Below, piece after piece: positions 1-7,000 of a DNA stretch of 52,575 nt. Origin of the DNA: Defluviitaleaceae bacterium (lineage in GTDB: Bacteria > Bacillota > Clostridia > Lachnospirales > WQUN01); NCBI GenBank assembly GCA_009780585.1, contig WQZS01000022.1, forward strand, positions 1 through 52,575. Reading direction: 5' to 3'. The stretch's first letter is position 1, and every line of letters starts with the position of its first letter. Both the position numbers and the translations under genes were made by a program. Below the pieces are notes generated by a model that saw only the letters and a program-made list of their open reading frames with translations, had not been told where the DNA came from and ran no database searches.

Positions 1-48
1 CAATAACTGCGCTTCCAACACTTTCATGTGTGTATATCCCCTTGCCAT
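1..48 (-). CDS. Partial gene, N-terminus only, unknown
   Basis: Only the first 16 codons are inside the window (MARGYTHMKVLEAQLL). The ATG at 48-46 is preceded on the minus strand by GGGAGG with a 7-nt spacer, a good ribosome binding site, so this looks like a real gene start running off the left edge. The segment is too short to assign. A basic start followed by a helix of this kind resembles the beginning of some helix-turn-helix proteins, including transposase OrfA subunits, but that is a guess. Its ribosome binding site lies inside the right arm of the flagellin terminator hairpin. Confidence 0.45.
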   Translation of the reverse strand, partial: MARGYTHMKVLEAQLL

Positions 49-50
49 GT

Positions 51-86
51 AAAAACCTCCCATCGTTTTTATTATACGATAGGAGG
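51..86 (-). terminator. Intrinsic terminator after flagellin, overlapping an RBS
   Basis: The inverted repeat CCTCCCATCGT (56-66) and ACGATAGGAGG (76-86) forms an 11-bp stem with a 9-nt loop. On the minus strand the single non-Watson-Crick pair is G-U, and the stem is followed by TTTTT (55-51), so it fits a terminator for the flagellin gene. The GGGAGG of the downstream partial gene is part of the stem. Confidence 0.7.
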
Positions 87-136
87 CTTTTCTTTCCCCG
101 TCCGTTTTTACTGGTGCAGTACAGTGAAAAAGGGTG

Positions 137-150
137 GGTTTTATAAAACC
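137..150. repeat. Perfect 14-bp palindrome
   Basis: GGTTTTATAAAACC is a perfect palindrome 11 bases beyond the flagellin stop codon. With no room for a loop it is a weak hairpin and could be a protein-binding site. No function can be assigned. Confidence 0.4.
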
Positions 151-160
151 AAGGATTTTA

Positions 161-937
161 TTATTGTGCGAGGGCGACGATGGGACTGATTTGCTCGTTC
201 CTCATGCGTGCCTGTTCGTTATACTGCATGAGGATTTGGATTTGGGTTAATGTTTCTTCCTTCCGTACGTTCATTATTTCCTTAACCATGTCCGCGTCGG
301 CGATGCGGCTGCGGGCGTCGGCCAGGTTAAGCGCGGTGATTGAATGGGCGTCGGCGGTAAAGTCGAAGCGGTTGGACATTGCGCCGAGGTTGGCGCGTTG
401 GCCGTTGACTTCGGCCATCGCGGCGTCGATGTCACCGATGTTAAATTCTCCGGTAACGTTAAAGTTGGCTATCGCTTTTGCCAAGCCGCTCATGTCGTTA
501 ATGTTGACCGTCGCCCCCGACCCGTCCGGATTGGAAGCGGTGTGCAGGCTTTGAGCCGAGCCGTCCAAAAGGGGCATGGTGTTGAATTCCGTATTACGTA
601 CCGTGGCTTGGATATGGTCCGCCAACTGGGAAATCTCGTTTTGGATGATTTGGCGGTCCGCGTCCGTGTAGATACCGTTGGAAGCCTGGAGGCTTAAGTC
701 GCGGATACGGCCCAACGCGCCGCCAATGGACGCCAAGCCGCCTTCGGCGACCTTGGTTAGGTTTTGCATATCGCGCGTGTTGGCGATGCCTTGCTCGTAT
801 CCGCGGATTTGGGTTTCCAATTTGTTGGAGATGGCCAAACCCGCCGCGTCGTCCGCCGCGGAATTAATGCGCTTGCCGCTTGCCACGCGCATCATGGCGT
901 TGGACATTTGGTTATTGGCTAAACCTTTAACGGTCAT
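161..937 (-). CDS. Flagellin-family protein with atypical termini
   Basis: This 258-residue protein carries the conserved flagellin D0/D1 N-terminal signature (RVASGKRINSAADDAAGLAIS, residues about 17-37) and a C-terminal helical domain with ARSRIADADMVKEI (about 208-221). It should be exported through the flagellar type III system and polymerise in, or associate with, the filament. It departs from standard flagellins at both ends. The usual start (MxINHN) is replaced by MTVKGLANNQM, and the usual C-terminal LLQ-type end is replaced by ISPIVALAQ. The variable middle is very short. The ATG at 937 follows AGGGAGGG with an 8-nt gap, and no upstream in-frame start exists. The gene is monocistronic, with a sigma-A-like promoter upstream and a terminator downstream. 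A minor flagellin or a flagellin-like secreted protein is possible. Confidence 0.85.
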   Translation of the reverse strand: MTVKGLANNQMSNAMMRVASGKRINSAADDAAGLAISNKLETQIRGYEQGIANTRDMQNLTKVAEGGLASIGGALGRIRDLSLQASNGIYTDADRQIIQNEISQLADHIQATVRNTEFNTMPLLDGSAQSLHTASNPDGSGATVNINDMSGLAKAIANFNVTGEFNIGDIDAAMAEVNGQRANLGAMSNRFDFTADAHSITALNLADARSRIADADMVKEIMNVRKEETLTQIQILMQYNEQARMRNEQISPIVALAQ

Positions 938-984
938 GATCGTTTTCCCTCCCTTGTACGTCTGCGACTTTACGATACGCGTTT

Positions 985-1013
985 AATATACCATAAAATT
1001 GTAAAAATACCAA
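985..1013 (-). promoter_or_regulatory. Sigma-A-type promoter of flagellin
   Basis: On the minus strand TTGGTA (1013-1008) is separated by 17 nt from TATATT (990-985). It lies between the glmM stop and the flagellin start. I saw no match to the flagellar sigma-D consensus (TAAA-N15-GCCGATAA) in this gap, which is unusual for a flagellin. Confidence 0.5.
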
Positions 1014-1018
1014 TAGTT

Positions 1019-2380
1019 TTATCCCAATGTATCCGCGATGACCCGCGCCAACCGATTCGCCTGTTCGGTTATTTTCGCTTGGTCCTTGCCTTCGATCATT
1101 ACGCGTATCAACGGCTCCGTACCGGAGGGGCGTACGAGGATGCGTCCCTCGTCCGCCAAATCGGCTTCTATCTCGGTTTGGACGGAAACGATGGCGGGAT
1201 GGGATTTATGTTCCGCTTTGCGTTCGTTTTTTACGGTCGCGTTAACCAATACTTGCGGGTATACCGTCAGGATTTTACGCAGTTCCGAAAGGGGTTTGCC
1301 CGAGCGTACCGCGGCAGCCGCCATTTGCAAGCCCATAAGGATGCCGTCCCCCGTATCGGCGAACCGTCGGAAGATCACATGCCCCGATTGTTCGCCGCCG
1401 AGGGTATAATCCTCCTGCAGCATTTTTTCCAATACATAGCGGTCGCCGACGTTTGTACGGAGTAGCCGTATACCTTGCCCGCGGCAAAAGACATCCAAAC
1501 CTTGGTTGGACATGACCGTCCCCACGAGGGTCGATTTCGCAAGCAAGCCGCGGTGGTGCATATCCTGTGCGCATATGGCCATTATCGCGTCGCCGTCCAA
1601 TATTTCACCGCGTTCGTCCGCCGCTAGCATCCTGTCGCCGTCGCCGTCGAAGGCGAATCCGACATGCGCGCCTTTTTCCCTCACGAACGCGAGCAGCGAA
1701 TCCATATGCGTTGATCCGCAGTCATCGTTTATATTGATCCCGTTGGGGTTGTCGTGCAAGGCATAGACCTTCGCGCCCAAGGCCGTGAACACCTTTGGGG
1801 CGATCCGTGCGGTTGCGCCGTTGGCGCAATCGAGCGCGACTGTAAAGCCGTCGGGCAGTTTTAAACCGGGGACGGTGGAAAGCAGGAAATCCATATAATC
1901 CCGTTCGGCATCCGGACAGGGTCGGACAATGCCTACACCTGCCCCTTGCGGGCGGGGCAGGGTATCATCCCTTTCGATTTGAAATACCGCCGCTTCTATT
2001 TCATCCTCCAACGCATCGGGGAGCTTTTGCCCTACGCGGTTAAAGAATTTTATCCCATTGTCGGGCATGGGGTTATGCGAGGCGGAAATCATCACGCCCG
2101 CGTCAAACCCGTATTTTTTTATCAAATACGCCACCGCGGGGGTGGGTATCGTTCCCGCCGTATAAACCTCCGCGCCCAACGAGCATAACCCCGCGGTAAG
2201 CGCGGCTTCCAGCATGTCACCCGACCGCCGCGTATCCTTCGCCAACAGGATTTTGGGCGCGTGGTCGTTTTCCCTTGTCAATATGTACGCGCCCGCGCGT
2301 CCCAGCCTTAGCGCCAGCTCCGCCGTCAACCCGCGGTTGGCTACGCCGCGTACGCCGTCCGTCCCGAATAATCTACCCAT
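1019..2380 (-). CDS. glmM: Phosphoglucosamine mutase GlmM
   Basis: GlmM interconverts glucosamine-6-phosphate and glucosamine-1-phosphate in the cytosol, on the route to UDP-GlcNAc and peptidoglycan. At 453 residues it has the normal family length. The active-site serine lies in ISASHNP (S101, phosphorylated in the active enzyme), the metal-binding loop is DGDGDR (245-250), and the phosphate-binding loop RPSGTEP is at 417-423. The ATG at 2380 follows GGGAGG at a rather long 12-nt spacing. The gene has its own extended -10 promoter and is followed by the promoter of the flagellin gene. All key residues are present and the assignment is secure. Confidence 0.97.
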   Translation of the reverse strand: MGRLFGTDGVRGVANRGLTAELALRLGRAGAYILTRENDHAPKILLAKDTRRSGDMLEAALTAGLCSLGAEVYTAGTIPTPAVAYLIKKYGFDAGVMISASHNPMPDNGIKFFNRVGQKLPDALEDEIEAAVFQIERDDTLPRPQGAGVGIVRPCPDAERDYMDFLLSTVPGLKLPDGFTVALDCANGATARIAPKVFTALGAKVYALHDNPNGININDDCGSTHMDSLLAFVREKGAHVGFAFDGDGDRMLAADERGEILDGDAIMAICAQDMHHRGLLAKSTLVGTVMSNQGLDVFCRGQGIRLLRTNVGDRYVLEKMLQEDYTLGGEQSGHVIFRRFADTGDGILMGLQMAAAAVRSGKPLSELRKILTVYPQVLVNATVKNERKAEHKSHPAIVSVQTEIEADLADEGRILVRPSGTEPLIRVMIEGKDQAKITEQANRLARVIADTLG

Positions 2381-2415
2381 ATATAACCAAAACCTCCCGT
2401 TTATACAGCGTTATC

Positions 2416-2424
2416 ATTATATCA
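2416..2424 (-). promoter_or_regulatory. Extended -10 promoter of glmM
   Basis: The minus strand reads TGATATAAT, an extended -10 element (TGn-TATAAT), 36 nt upstream of the glmM ATG. TTACAA lies 19 nt further upstream as a weak -35. Confidence 0.5.
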
Positions 2425-2447
2425 TATTCACTAACGGCTTTTGTAAG

Positions 2448-2499
2448 AGCGTTACGAATCCCCTTTGGGCGAATTTCACCGGAGGGGATCCGTAACGCT
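2448..2499. repeat. Long imperfect inverted repeat
   Basis: Two 17-nt arms (2448-2464 and 2483-2499) are complementary except for one base and enclose an 18-nt loop. Arm sequence: AGCGTTACGAATCCCCT. It lies between the stop of the 257-residue protein and the glmM promoter. There is no T-run on either side, so it is not a classical intrinsic terminator. It could be a REP-like hairpin, an mRNA 3' stabiliser or a protein-binding site. Confidence 0.55.
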
Positions 2500-2516
2500 T
2501 ATCGGTCATTTTACGG

Positions 2517-3290
2517 TCATTTGCAAGGTTTGAAATCCGGTTTTTGCGGCGGCGAAAAGATGTCGATGGGGAATTCGAGGTCCGCGAAATATTCGCAGGG
2601 GTTAATGTCATTGCTTTCCTTACAGGCTTCGGGTATGCAAAAGCCCGTGGATTGGACGTTGAGGTGGACCAAGCGGAACAGCTTAAGGATCGCGAACAAT
2701 CCGATCGTCAGGTGGATTTCGGGCGGTCTGCCGTGGCCGTGCTGCAATTTCGCGTCCAGCGCGACAGCCTTGGCTTCCGTCCAAATGAAGGGCACGGCTT
2801 GGAACGTATTCGTCTTGCCGATATACAGGTCCGTCCCGATAACCAAATCCGACCCCAGCGAGCCGAACAGCGTCGTCTTCATCTTAAAGAAGCTCTTCGC
2901 CCTGATTTCGCAAATGATTTCGCCCGCGGCGCAACGGAAGGTAAGGACATATTCGAACTCGAACTTTACGTCCACGTCCCAGTATCCTGCGCGGAAGGGG
3001 CTGGGTTGCTTGTTAAGCACGGTGATCTTGGTAATCGTGAGTTTATCGATCGAAACGGAGGCCGAACCCTCGGGCGCTTTTACGGGCATGTCGGTTTTCC
3101 CACATTCGCCGTGTTCGTTTAATCCCTTCGCTACCAGCGGCGGGCCCAAATCCTTATAAGACAGGCAATTCTGACGCCGACAGCTATCGTATACCTTGTA
3201 TGCCACAATACATTCGTCTTTTATCCTCTTATGGCTATGGCCGGCTAAGGATTCTTCGGGTTCAACAGTTTGAAGTTCAAATGCTCCCAC
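2517..3290 (-). CDS. Conserved clostridial protein of unknown function
   Basis: This 257-residue protein has no signal peptide and several cysteines (CRRQNCL near residue 38, CGK near 63, C-terminal CIPEACKE and NPCEYF). The blocks SPFRAGYWDVDVKFEF, TLFGSLGSDL and EFPIDIFSPPQKPDF resemble a family I recall as a hypothetical protein widespread in spore-forming Clostridia. I know of no established function, and a spore-envelope role would be a guess. The start is GTG at 3290, chosen because AAGGAGG lies 8 nt upstream. The gene stands alone, with a long inverted repeat after its stop. Confidence 0.75.
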   Translation of the reverse strand: MGAFELQTVEPEESLAGHSHKRIKDECIVAYKVYDSCRRQNCLSYKDLGPPLVAKGLNEHGECGKTDMPVKAPEGSASVSIDKLTITKITVLNKQPSPFRAGYWDVDVKFEFEYVLTFRCAAGEIICEIRAKSFFKMKTTLFGSLGSDLVIGTDLYIGKTNTFQAVPFIWTEAKAVALDAKLQHGHGRPPEIHLTIGLFAILKLFRLVHLNVQSTGFCIPEACKESNDINPCEYFADLEFPIDIFSPPQKPDFKPCK

Positions 3291-3397
3291 TTTCGTTGCC
3301 TCCTTGGATAAACGCAGATTCTACAGCATTATATGTACAACTCGTTTATGTGTGCCAATTGTAAAGCCGTTTCATGTTATGTTAAACTTGACCCATT

Positions 3398-4618
3398 ATG
3401 AAAACGGATCATCGTGATTATTTGGACCGTTGCCACAGCTTGGCCGTATTGGGCGGCACGTTCGACCCGATCCATTACGGGCATTTGGCCGTGGCGGAAG
3501 CGGTGCTGGCGCGTTTTTCGCCCCAGCGCGTGCTGTTTATGCCGTGCGGCCAACCCCCGCATAAGGAAGGCGTGAACGTCAGCCCCGCCGAGCATCGGTA
3601 TCAAATGACGCTCCTTGCTACGTGCGATTATCCCGGCTTCGACGTATCGCGTATGGAGCTTGACCGCCCGGGCGCGTCCTTTACGGTCGATACCGCGCGT
3701 CAGTTATTGGCGGTTTGCCCGGCGGACGCGAAGGTTTATTTCATCATCGGCGCGGACAGCCTTGAGCAATTGCTGACTTGGAAGGACGCCGGAACGCTCC
3801 TTACGCTGTGCCGTTTCATCGCCGTGCCGCGCCCCGGGTACGGTAAAAAGCAATCCATGGAAACCATCAGCAAATTGAACGAAAAATTCGGCGGCGGCGG
3901 GGGATTATCCGGTGAGCGTATAGCTTTGCTGGATATGGAGAAGGTCGATATCTCCGGCACGCAGATACGCAAGCGTATGTCTGAGGGTAAAAGCGTACGC
4001 GCGTATGTACCGCGTGCCGTGGAGGAGTACGCCCACGCGTATAACTTGTACCGCGCGCCGTATACGTTCGACGCGGTTAAGGGGGATTTGCAAAAACGCC
4101 TTTCCCCCAAGCGCTTCGTCCATACGTTGGGCGTGATGAAGGAAGCGGACGCCCTTGCGCGGCATTACGGCGCGGACGTGGAAAAGGCGCGTTGGGCGGC
4201 GCTGTTGCACGACTGCGCGAAAGAGTATTCGACCGATAAAAAGATGATCTTGTGCAAAAAATGGGGTATTCCCTTCGACGGCGCGCACACCGCGCAGATC
4301 GACCTCACCCACGGCCCGATGGGCGCGGAATCGGCCAAGCGCGATTACCGCGTGAACGACGCCGAAATATTGCAAGCCATCCGCTACCATTCCACGGGCC
4401 ATCAAGCGATGACGGTCCTGGACAAGGTGATCATGCTGGCCGATTTTATCGAGCCTTACCGCGACGACTACCCGCCGCTTGCGCAAATGCGAAAACTGGC
4501 GTATACGGATATCAACAAGGCGCTGCGCGTCGGCATCAAATTTACCATCAAGGAAGAAAAACAAGCCAAAAACCCCGTACACCCCATCAGTTACGAAGCG
4601 CTAAAGGCATTAAAATAA
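3398..4618 (+). CDS. nadD-yqeK: NadD-YqeK fusion: nicotinate-nucleotide adenylyltransferase / Ap4A hydrolase
   Basis: This is a 406-residue fusion of two enzymes that are normally separate. Residues about 14-205 are NadD, which adenylylates nicotinate mononucleotide for NAD synthesis. They carry GGTFDPIHYGHL (19-30, with the HxGH nucleotidyltransferase motif at 26-29) and ISGTQIRKRM (about 183-192). Residues about 230-406 are an HD-domain hydrolase of the YqeK type, which cleaves diadenosine tetraphosphate symmetrically. They have the metal-binding HD pair at 271-272 (LLHDCAKE) and an upstream H in VHTLG. In Bacilli yqeJ (nadD) and yqeK are adjacent genes followed by rsfS, the same order as here. 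No clear Shine-Dalgarno precedes the ATG. An extended -10 (TGT-TATGTT, 3375-3383) would give a very short leader. Confidence 0.95.
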   Translation: MKTDHRDYLDRCHSLAVLGGTFDPIHYGHLAVAEAVLARFSPQRVLFMPCGQPPHKEGVNVSPAEHRYQMTLLATCDYPGFDVSRMELDRPGASFTVDTARQLLAVCPADAKVYFIIGADSLEQLLTWKDAGTLLTLCRFIAVPRPGYGKKQSMETISKLNEKFGGGGGLSGERIALLDMEKVDISGTQIRKRMSEGKSVRAYVPRAVEEYAHAYNLYRAPYTFDAVKGDLQKRLSPKRFVHTLGVMKEADALARHYGADVEKARWAALLHDCAKEYSTDKKMILCKKWGIPFDGAHTAQIDLTHGPMGAESAKRDYRVNDAEILQAIRYHSTGHQAMTVLDKVIMLADFIEPYRDDYPPLAQMRKLAYTDINKALRVGIKFTIKEEKQAKNPVHPISYEALKALK

Positions 4619-4646
4619 CCGCAATACCCATATCAAGGAGGATTAG

Positions 4647-4994
4647 ATGAAGGAATCGGTTAACGAAGGCGCGGCTGTGACCGCGTTAAAGAAAGCATTG
4701 GATTTAAAATTCGGTAAGGATATCGTGGTAATGGATTTGCGCGGCATATCCACCGTGGCGGATTATTTCGTGATTGCAACGGGTACGAGCCAGCCCCAAT
4801 TGGCGGCTTTGGCAAAGACGGCGGAGGAAACCCTAACCGCCCACGGATTACGCCTGAGCCATACCGAGGGGATGAATACGGGCAATTGGGTGTTATTGGA
4901 CTTCGGTTCGGTAATCGTGCATTTATTCGATAACGAGAACCGTCAGTTCTATAACCTTGAGCGCGTTTGGGGCGACGCGAAGATAACGGAATAA
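4647..4994 (+). CDS. rsfS: Ribosomal silencing factor RsfS
   Basis: RsfS (YbeB/YqeL) binds ribosomal protein uL14 and blocks joining of the subunits when nutrients run out. The 115-residue length, the motifs DLRGISTVADYFVIATG (about 30-46) and the ending WVLLDFGSVIVHLF are typical. The ATG follows AAGGAGG with a 5-nt spacer. It lies 28 nt after the nadD-yqeK fusion, the usual order in Firmicutes, and is very probably cotranscribed with it. Confidence 0.96.
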   Translation: MKESVNEGAAVTALKKALDLKFGKDIVVMDLRGISTVADYFVIATGTSQPQLAALAKTAEETLTAHGLRLSHTEGMNTGNWVLLDFGSVIVHLFDNENRQFYNLERVWGDAKITE

Positions 4995-5008
4995 AATTCC
5001 CTGATTAT

Positions 5009-5040
5009 GTCAATCCTTCCTATAAAAAGGAGGCATTGAC
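5009..5040 (+). promoter_or_regulatory. Hairpin that masks the RBS of the BofC-like gene
   Basis: GTCAATCCTTCCT (5009-5021) pairs with AGGAGGCATTGAC (5028-5040) over 13 positions with one C-C mismatch and one G-U pair, leaving a 6-nt loop. The right arm holds the Shine-Dalgarno AGGAGG (5028-5033), and the stem ends at the base before the ATG at 5041. Folding would hide the ribosome binding site. There is no T-run, so it is not a terminator. Confidence 0.6.
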
Positions 5041-5454
5041 ATGAATATGGGAAAAAAATTGTATGTATTGATCATAGGCTCTTGTTTTATATCGGTTTTG
5101 CTGGGTATCGGGTTCGGGTATCTGCTATTCGGCGGTGCCAGCGTTAACGCGAGCATATACCCGGGTACGGCGGTTTACAGTACCGTACCCGCGGTTTCGG
5201 GTACGATAAACGAAATCCTACCCGCCGTACAGTCGGGTAACGATGATGAGTTGCCGAACCATCGGTATGTCGTGACGGTCGTGGACGGCTACATCACGGT
5301 TTTTTATGCCGACCATAACGGCGGACGTATCAAGGAAGCCACGACAACCCCCGCCAACGCTTTACCCGCGGCGGATATCGAACGTTTACAGGAAGGCATC
5401 CGCATTTACACCGAGGAAGCCCTCGCGCGTATCTTACAGGATTACGGTTCGTAG
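5041..5454 (+). CDS. Membrane-anchored BofC-like protein
   Basis: This 137-residue protein has a short basic N-terminus, one membrane segment at about residues 8-31 and an extracytoplasmic remainder. The C-terminal half (YVVTVVDGYITVFYADHN, then LPAADIERLQEGIRIYTEEAL and a final LQDYGS) follows the pattern of the BofC C-terminal domain, found in many clostridial membrane proteins. In Bacillus BofC controls the SpoIVB protease in sigma-K signalling; whether this copy does so is unknown. It lies between rsfS and glpK on the same strand, 15 nt before glpK. The ATG at 5041 (MNMG) directly follows a hairpin containing AAGGAGG; a second ATG two codons later is also possible. Confidence 0.65.
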   Translation: MNMGKKLYVLIIGSCFISVLLGIGFGYLLFGGASVNASIYPGTAVYSTVPAVSGTINEILPAVQSGNDDELPNHRYVVTVVDGYITVFYADHNGGRIKEATTTPANALPAADIERLQEGIRIYTEEALARILQDYGS

Positions 5455-5469
5455 AAAGGAACGTGCTTT

Positions 5470-6978
5470 ATGTCCTATATCATGGCTTTTGACCAAGGGA
5501 CAACGAGTTCGCGCTGTATCATATTCGATAAGAAGGGGCAAGCCGTAGCGAAGGCCCAACGGGAATTTACGCAAATTTACCCGCGGCCCGGTTGGGTGGA
5601 GCACGACCCCAATGCCATATGGGAATCGCAGTACGGCGTGGGAAAGGAAGCCATACAAAAGGCGGGTATAACGGCGGAAGATATCGCCGCGCTGGGTATC
5701 ACCAACCAGCGGGAAACGACGCTGGTGTGGGACAGAGCCACCGGCCAACCCATACATAACGCCATCGTGTGGCAATGCCGCCGCACCGCGCCCATGTGCG
5801 ATGATTTACGGGACTCGGGATACGAATCCCTTTTCGCGTCCAAAACCGGGTTAAAGCTGGACGCGTATTTTTCCGCGACGAAGCTGGCGTGGCTGCTGGA
5901 CAACGTCCCCGGCGCGCGCGATAAGGCCGAACGCGGGGATTTACTGTTCGGCACGGTGGATACGTGGTTGATTTGGAACCTGACGGGAGGTACGGCGCAC
6001 GTCACCGACCATACGAACGCTTCGCGGACGCTTTTATATAACATACATACCTGCGAATGGGACGAAGACATCCTACGGTTGCTTAACATCCCGCGAACGA
6101 TGCTGCCGTCGGTCAAATCCTCTTCCGGGGTCGTCGCGCATACCGCCCTTTTCGGCGGGAAAATCCCCGTCGCGGGCATCGCTGGCGACCAGCAGTCCTC
6201 GTTGTTTGGGCAAGGGTGTTTTTTATCCGGACAAGCGAAGAATACATACGGCACGGGATGCTTTTTATTGATGAACACAGGCGGCCAACCCGTCCGTTCA
6301 CGCCATGGATTGATTACGACGATGGCCGCTTCCTACGGCGGCAAGCCGCAGTACGCACTTGAGGGGAGCGTCTTCATCGGCGGCGCGGTCGTGCAATGGT
6401 TACGTGATGAGTTAAAGCTCATCACGCACGCGGCCGAAACCGAAGCCTTGGCGGCAAGCGTACCCGACACGTTGGGCGCGTACATTGTACCCGCGTTCGT
6501 CGGACTCGGCGCACCCTATTGGGACGCCCACGCCCGCGGCGCGATCGTCGGGCTGACGCGGGGCGTCACTCGGACGCACATCGTACGCGCGGCGCTGGAA
6601 AGCATGGCCTACCAAACATACGCAATCGTTGAGGCCATGATATCCGACATACATGCCGTTGACGGGAACACGTTCGTTTCCGCGCCCGGTGCCGTATTAA
6701 AAAAGCTCCCCGTTGACGGGGGAGCTTGTGCGAACGACTTCCTTATGCAATTCCAGGCCGATATCCTCGGCGTACCCGTGGAGCGTCCTTCGGTCATCGA
6801 AACGACCGCTTTGGGTGCGGCATACCTTGCGGGCTTGGCGGTCGGCTACTGGGAAGGCACGGACGATATCATCGCCAACCGCGGGGCGGAAAGGGTATTT
6901 ATCCCGCAAATGGAACAAGAAATAGCAAAGGGGTTAATCAAGGGGTGGGAGCGTGCGGTTAAACAAATCCGCGGTTAA
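5470..6978 (+). CDS. glpK: Glycerol kinase GlpK
   Basis: GlpK phosphorylates glycerol to glycerol-3-phosphate in the cytosol. At 502 residues it is full length. The FGGY-kinase N-terminus has FDQGTTSSR (7-15), and [21 protein letters not shown] and [18 protein letters not shown] are intact. In many Firmicutes GlpK proteins a loop with YHFFG contains the histidine phosphorylated by HPr. Here the equivalent stretch ([14 protein letters not shown]) is shorter and lacks that histidine, so PTS activation of this enzyme is doubtful. The ATG is preceded by AGAAAGGAACG. No glpF or glpD is adjacent. A terminator-like inverted repeat sits inside the coding region at 6703-6727. Confidence 0.97.
   Translation: MSYIMAFDQGTTSSRCIIFDKKGQAVAKAQREFTQIYPRPGWVEHDPNAIWESQYGVGKEAIQKAGITAEDIAALGITNQRETTLVWDRATGQPIHNAIVWQCRRTAPMCDDLRDSGYESLFASKTGLKLDAYFSATKLAWLLDNVPGARDKAERGDLLFGTVDTWLIWNLTGGTAHVTDHTNASRTLLYNIHTCEWDEDILRLLNIPRTMLPSVKSSSGVVAHTALFGGKIPVAGIAGDQQSSLFGQGCFLSGQAKNTYGTGCFLLMNTGGQPVRSRHGLITTMAASYGGKPQYALEGSVFIGGAVVQWLRDELKLITHAAETEALAASVPDTLGAYIVPAFVGLGAPYWDAHARGAIVGLTRGVTRTHIVRAALESMAYQTYAIVEAMISDIHAVDGNTFVSAPGAVLKKLPVDGGACANDFLMQFQADILGVPVERPSVIETTALGAAYLAGLAVGYWEGTDDIIANRGAERVFIPQMEQEIAKGLIKGWERAVKQIRG
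6703..6727 (-). terminator. Terminator-like hairpin inside glpK, minus orientation
   Basis: AAGCTCCCC (6703-6711) and GGGGAGCTT (6719-6727) are perfect complements with a 7-nt loop. On the minus strand the stem is followed by TTTT (6704-6701) and then AAT. It could end readthrough from the convergent ABC exporter operon, which stops at 7001 with no nearer terminator that I can see. It may also be a by-product of the LPVDGGA codons. Confidence 0.4.
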
Positions 6979-7000
6979 AAAGCGCGCTCTCTTCCTATAA

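Noticed and set aside
1..48. Calling the left-edge ORF an IS3-type transposase
   Set aside because: Sixteen residues are not enough, and no terminal inverted repeat or target duplication can be seen.
2275..3159. A long plus-strand open frame across the 257-residue gene and the glmM upstream region
   Set aside because: It has no ribosome binding site, covers a conserved-looking minus-strand gene and a promoter, and its translation resembles no protein. It is a shadow frame.
5009..5040. Treating the hairpin before the BofC-like gene as an intrinsic terminator
   Set aside because: No T-run follows. The stem ends at the start codon, so RBS masking is the better reading.
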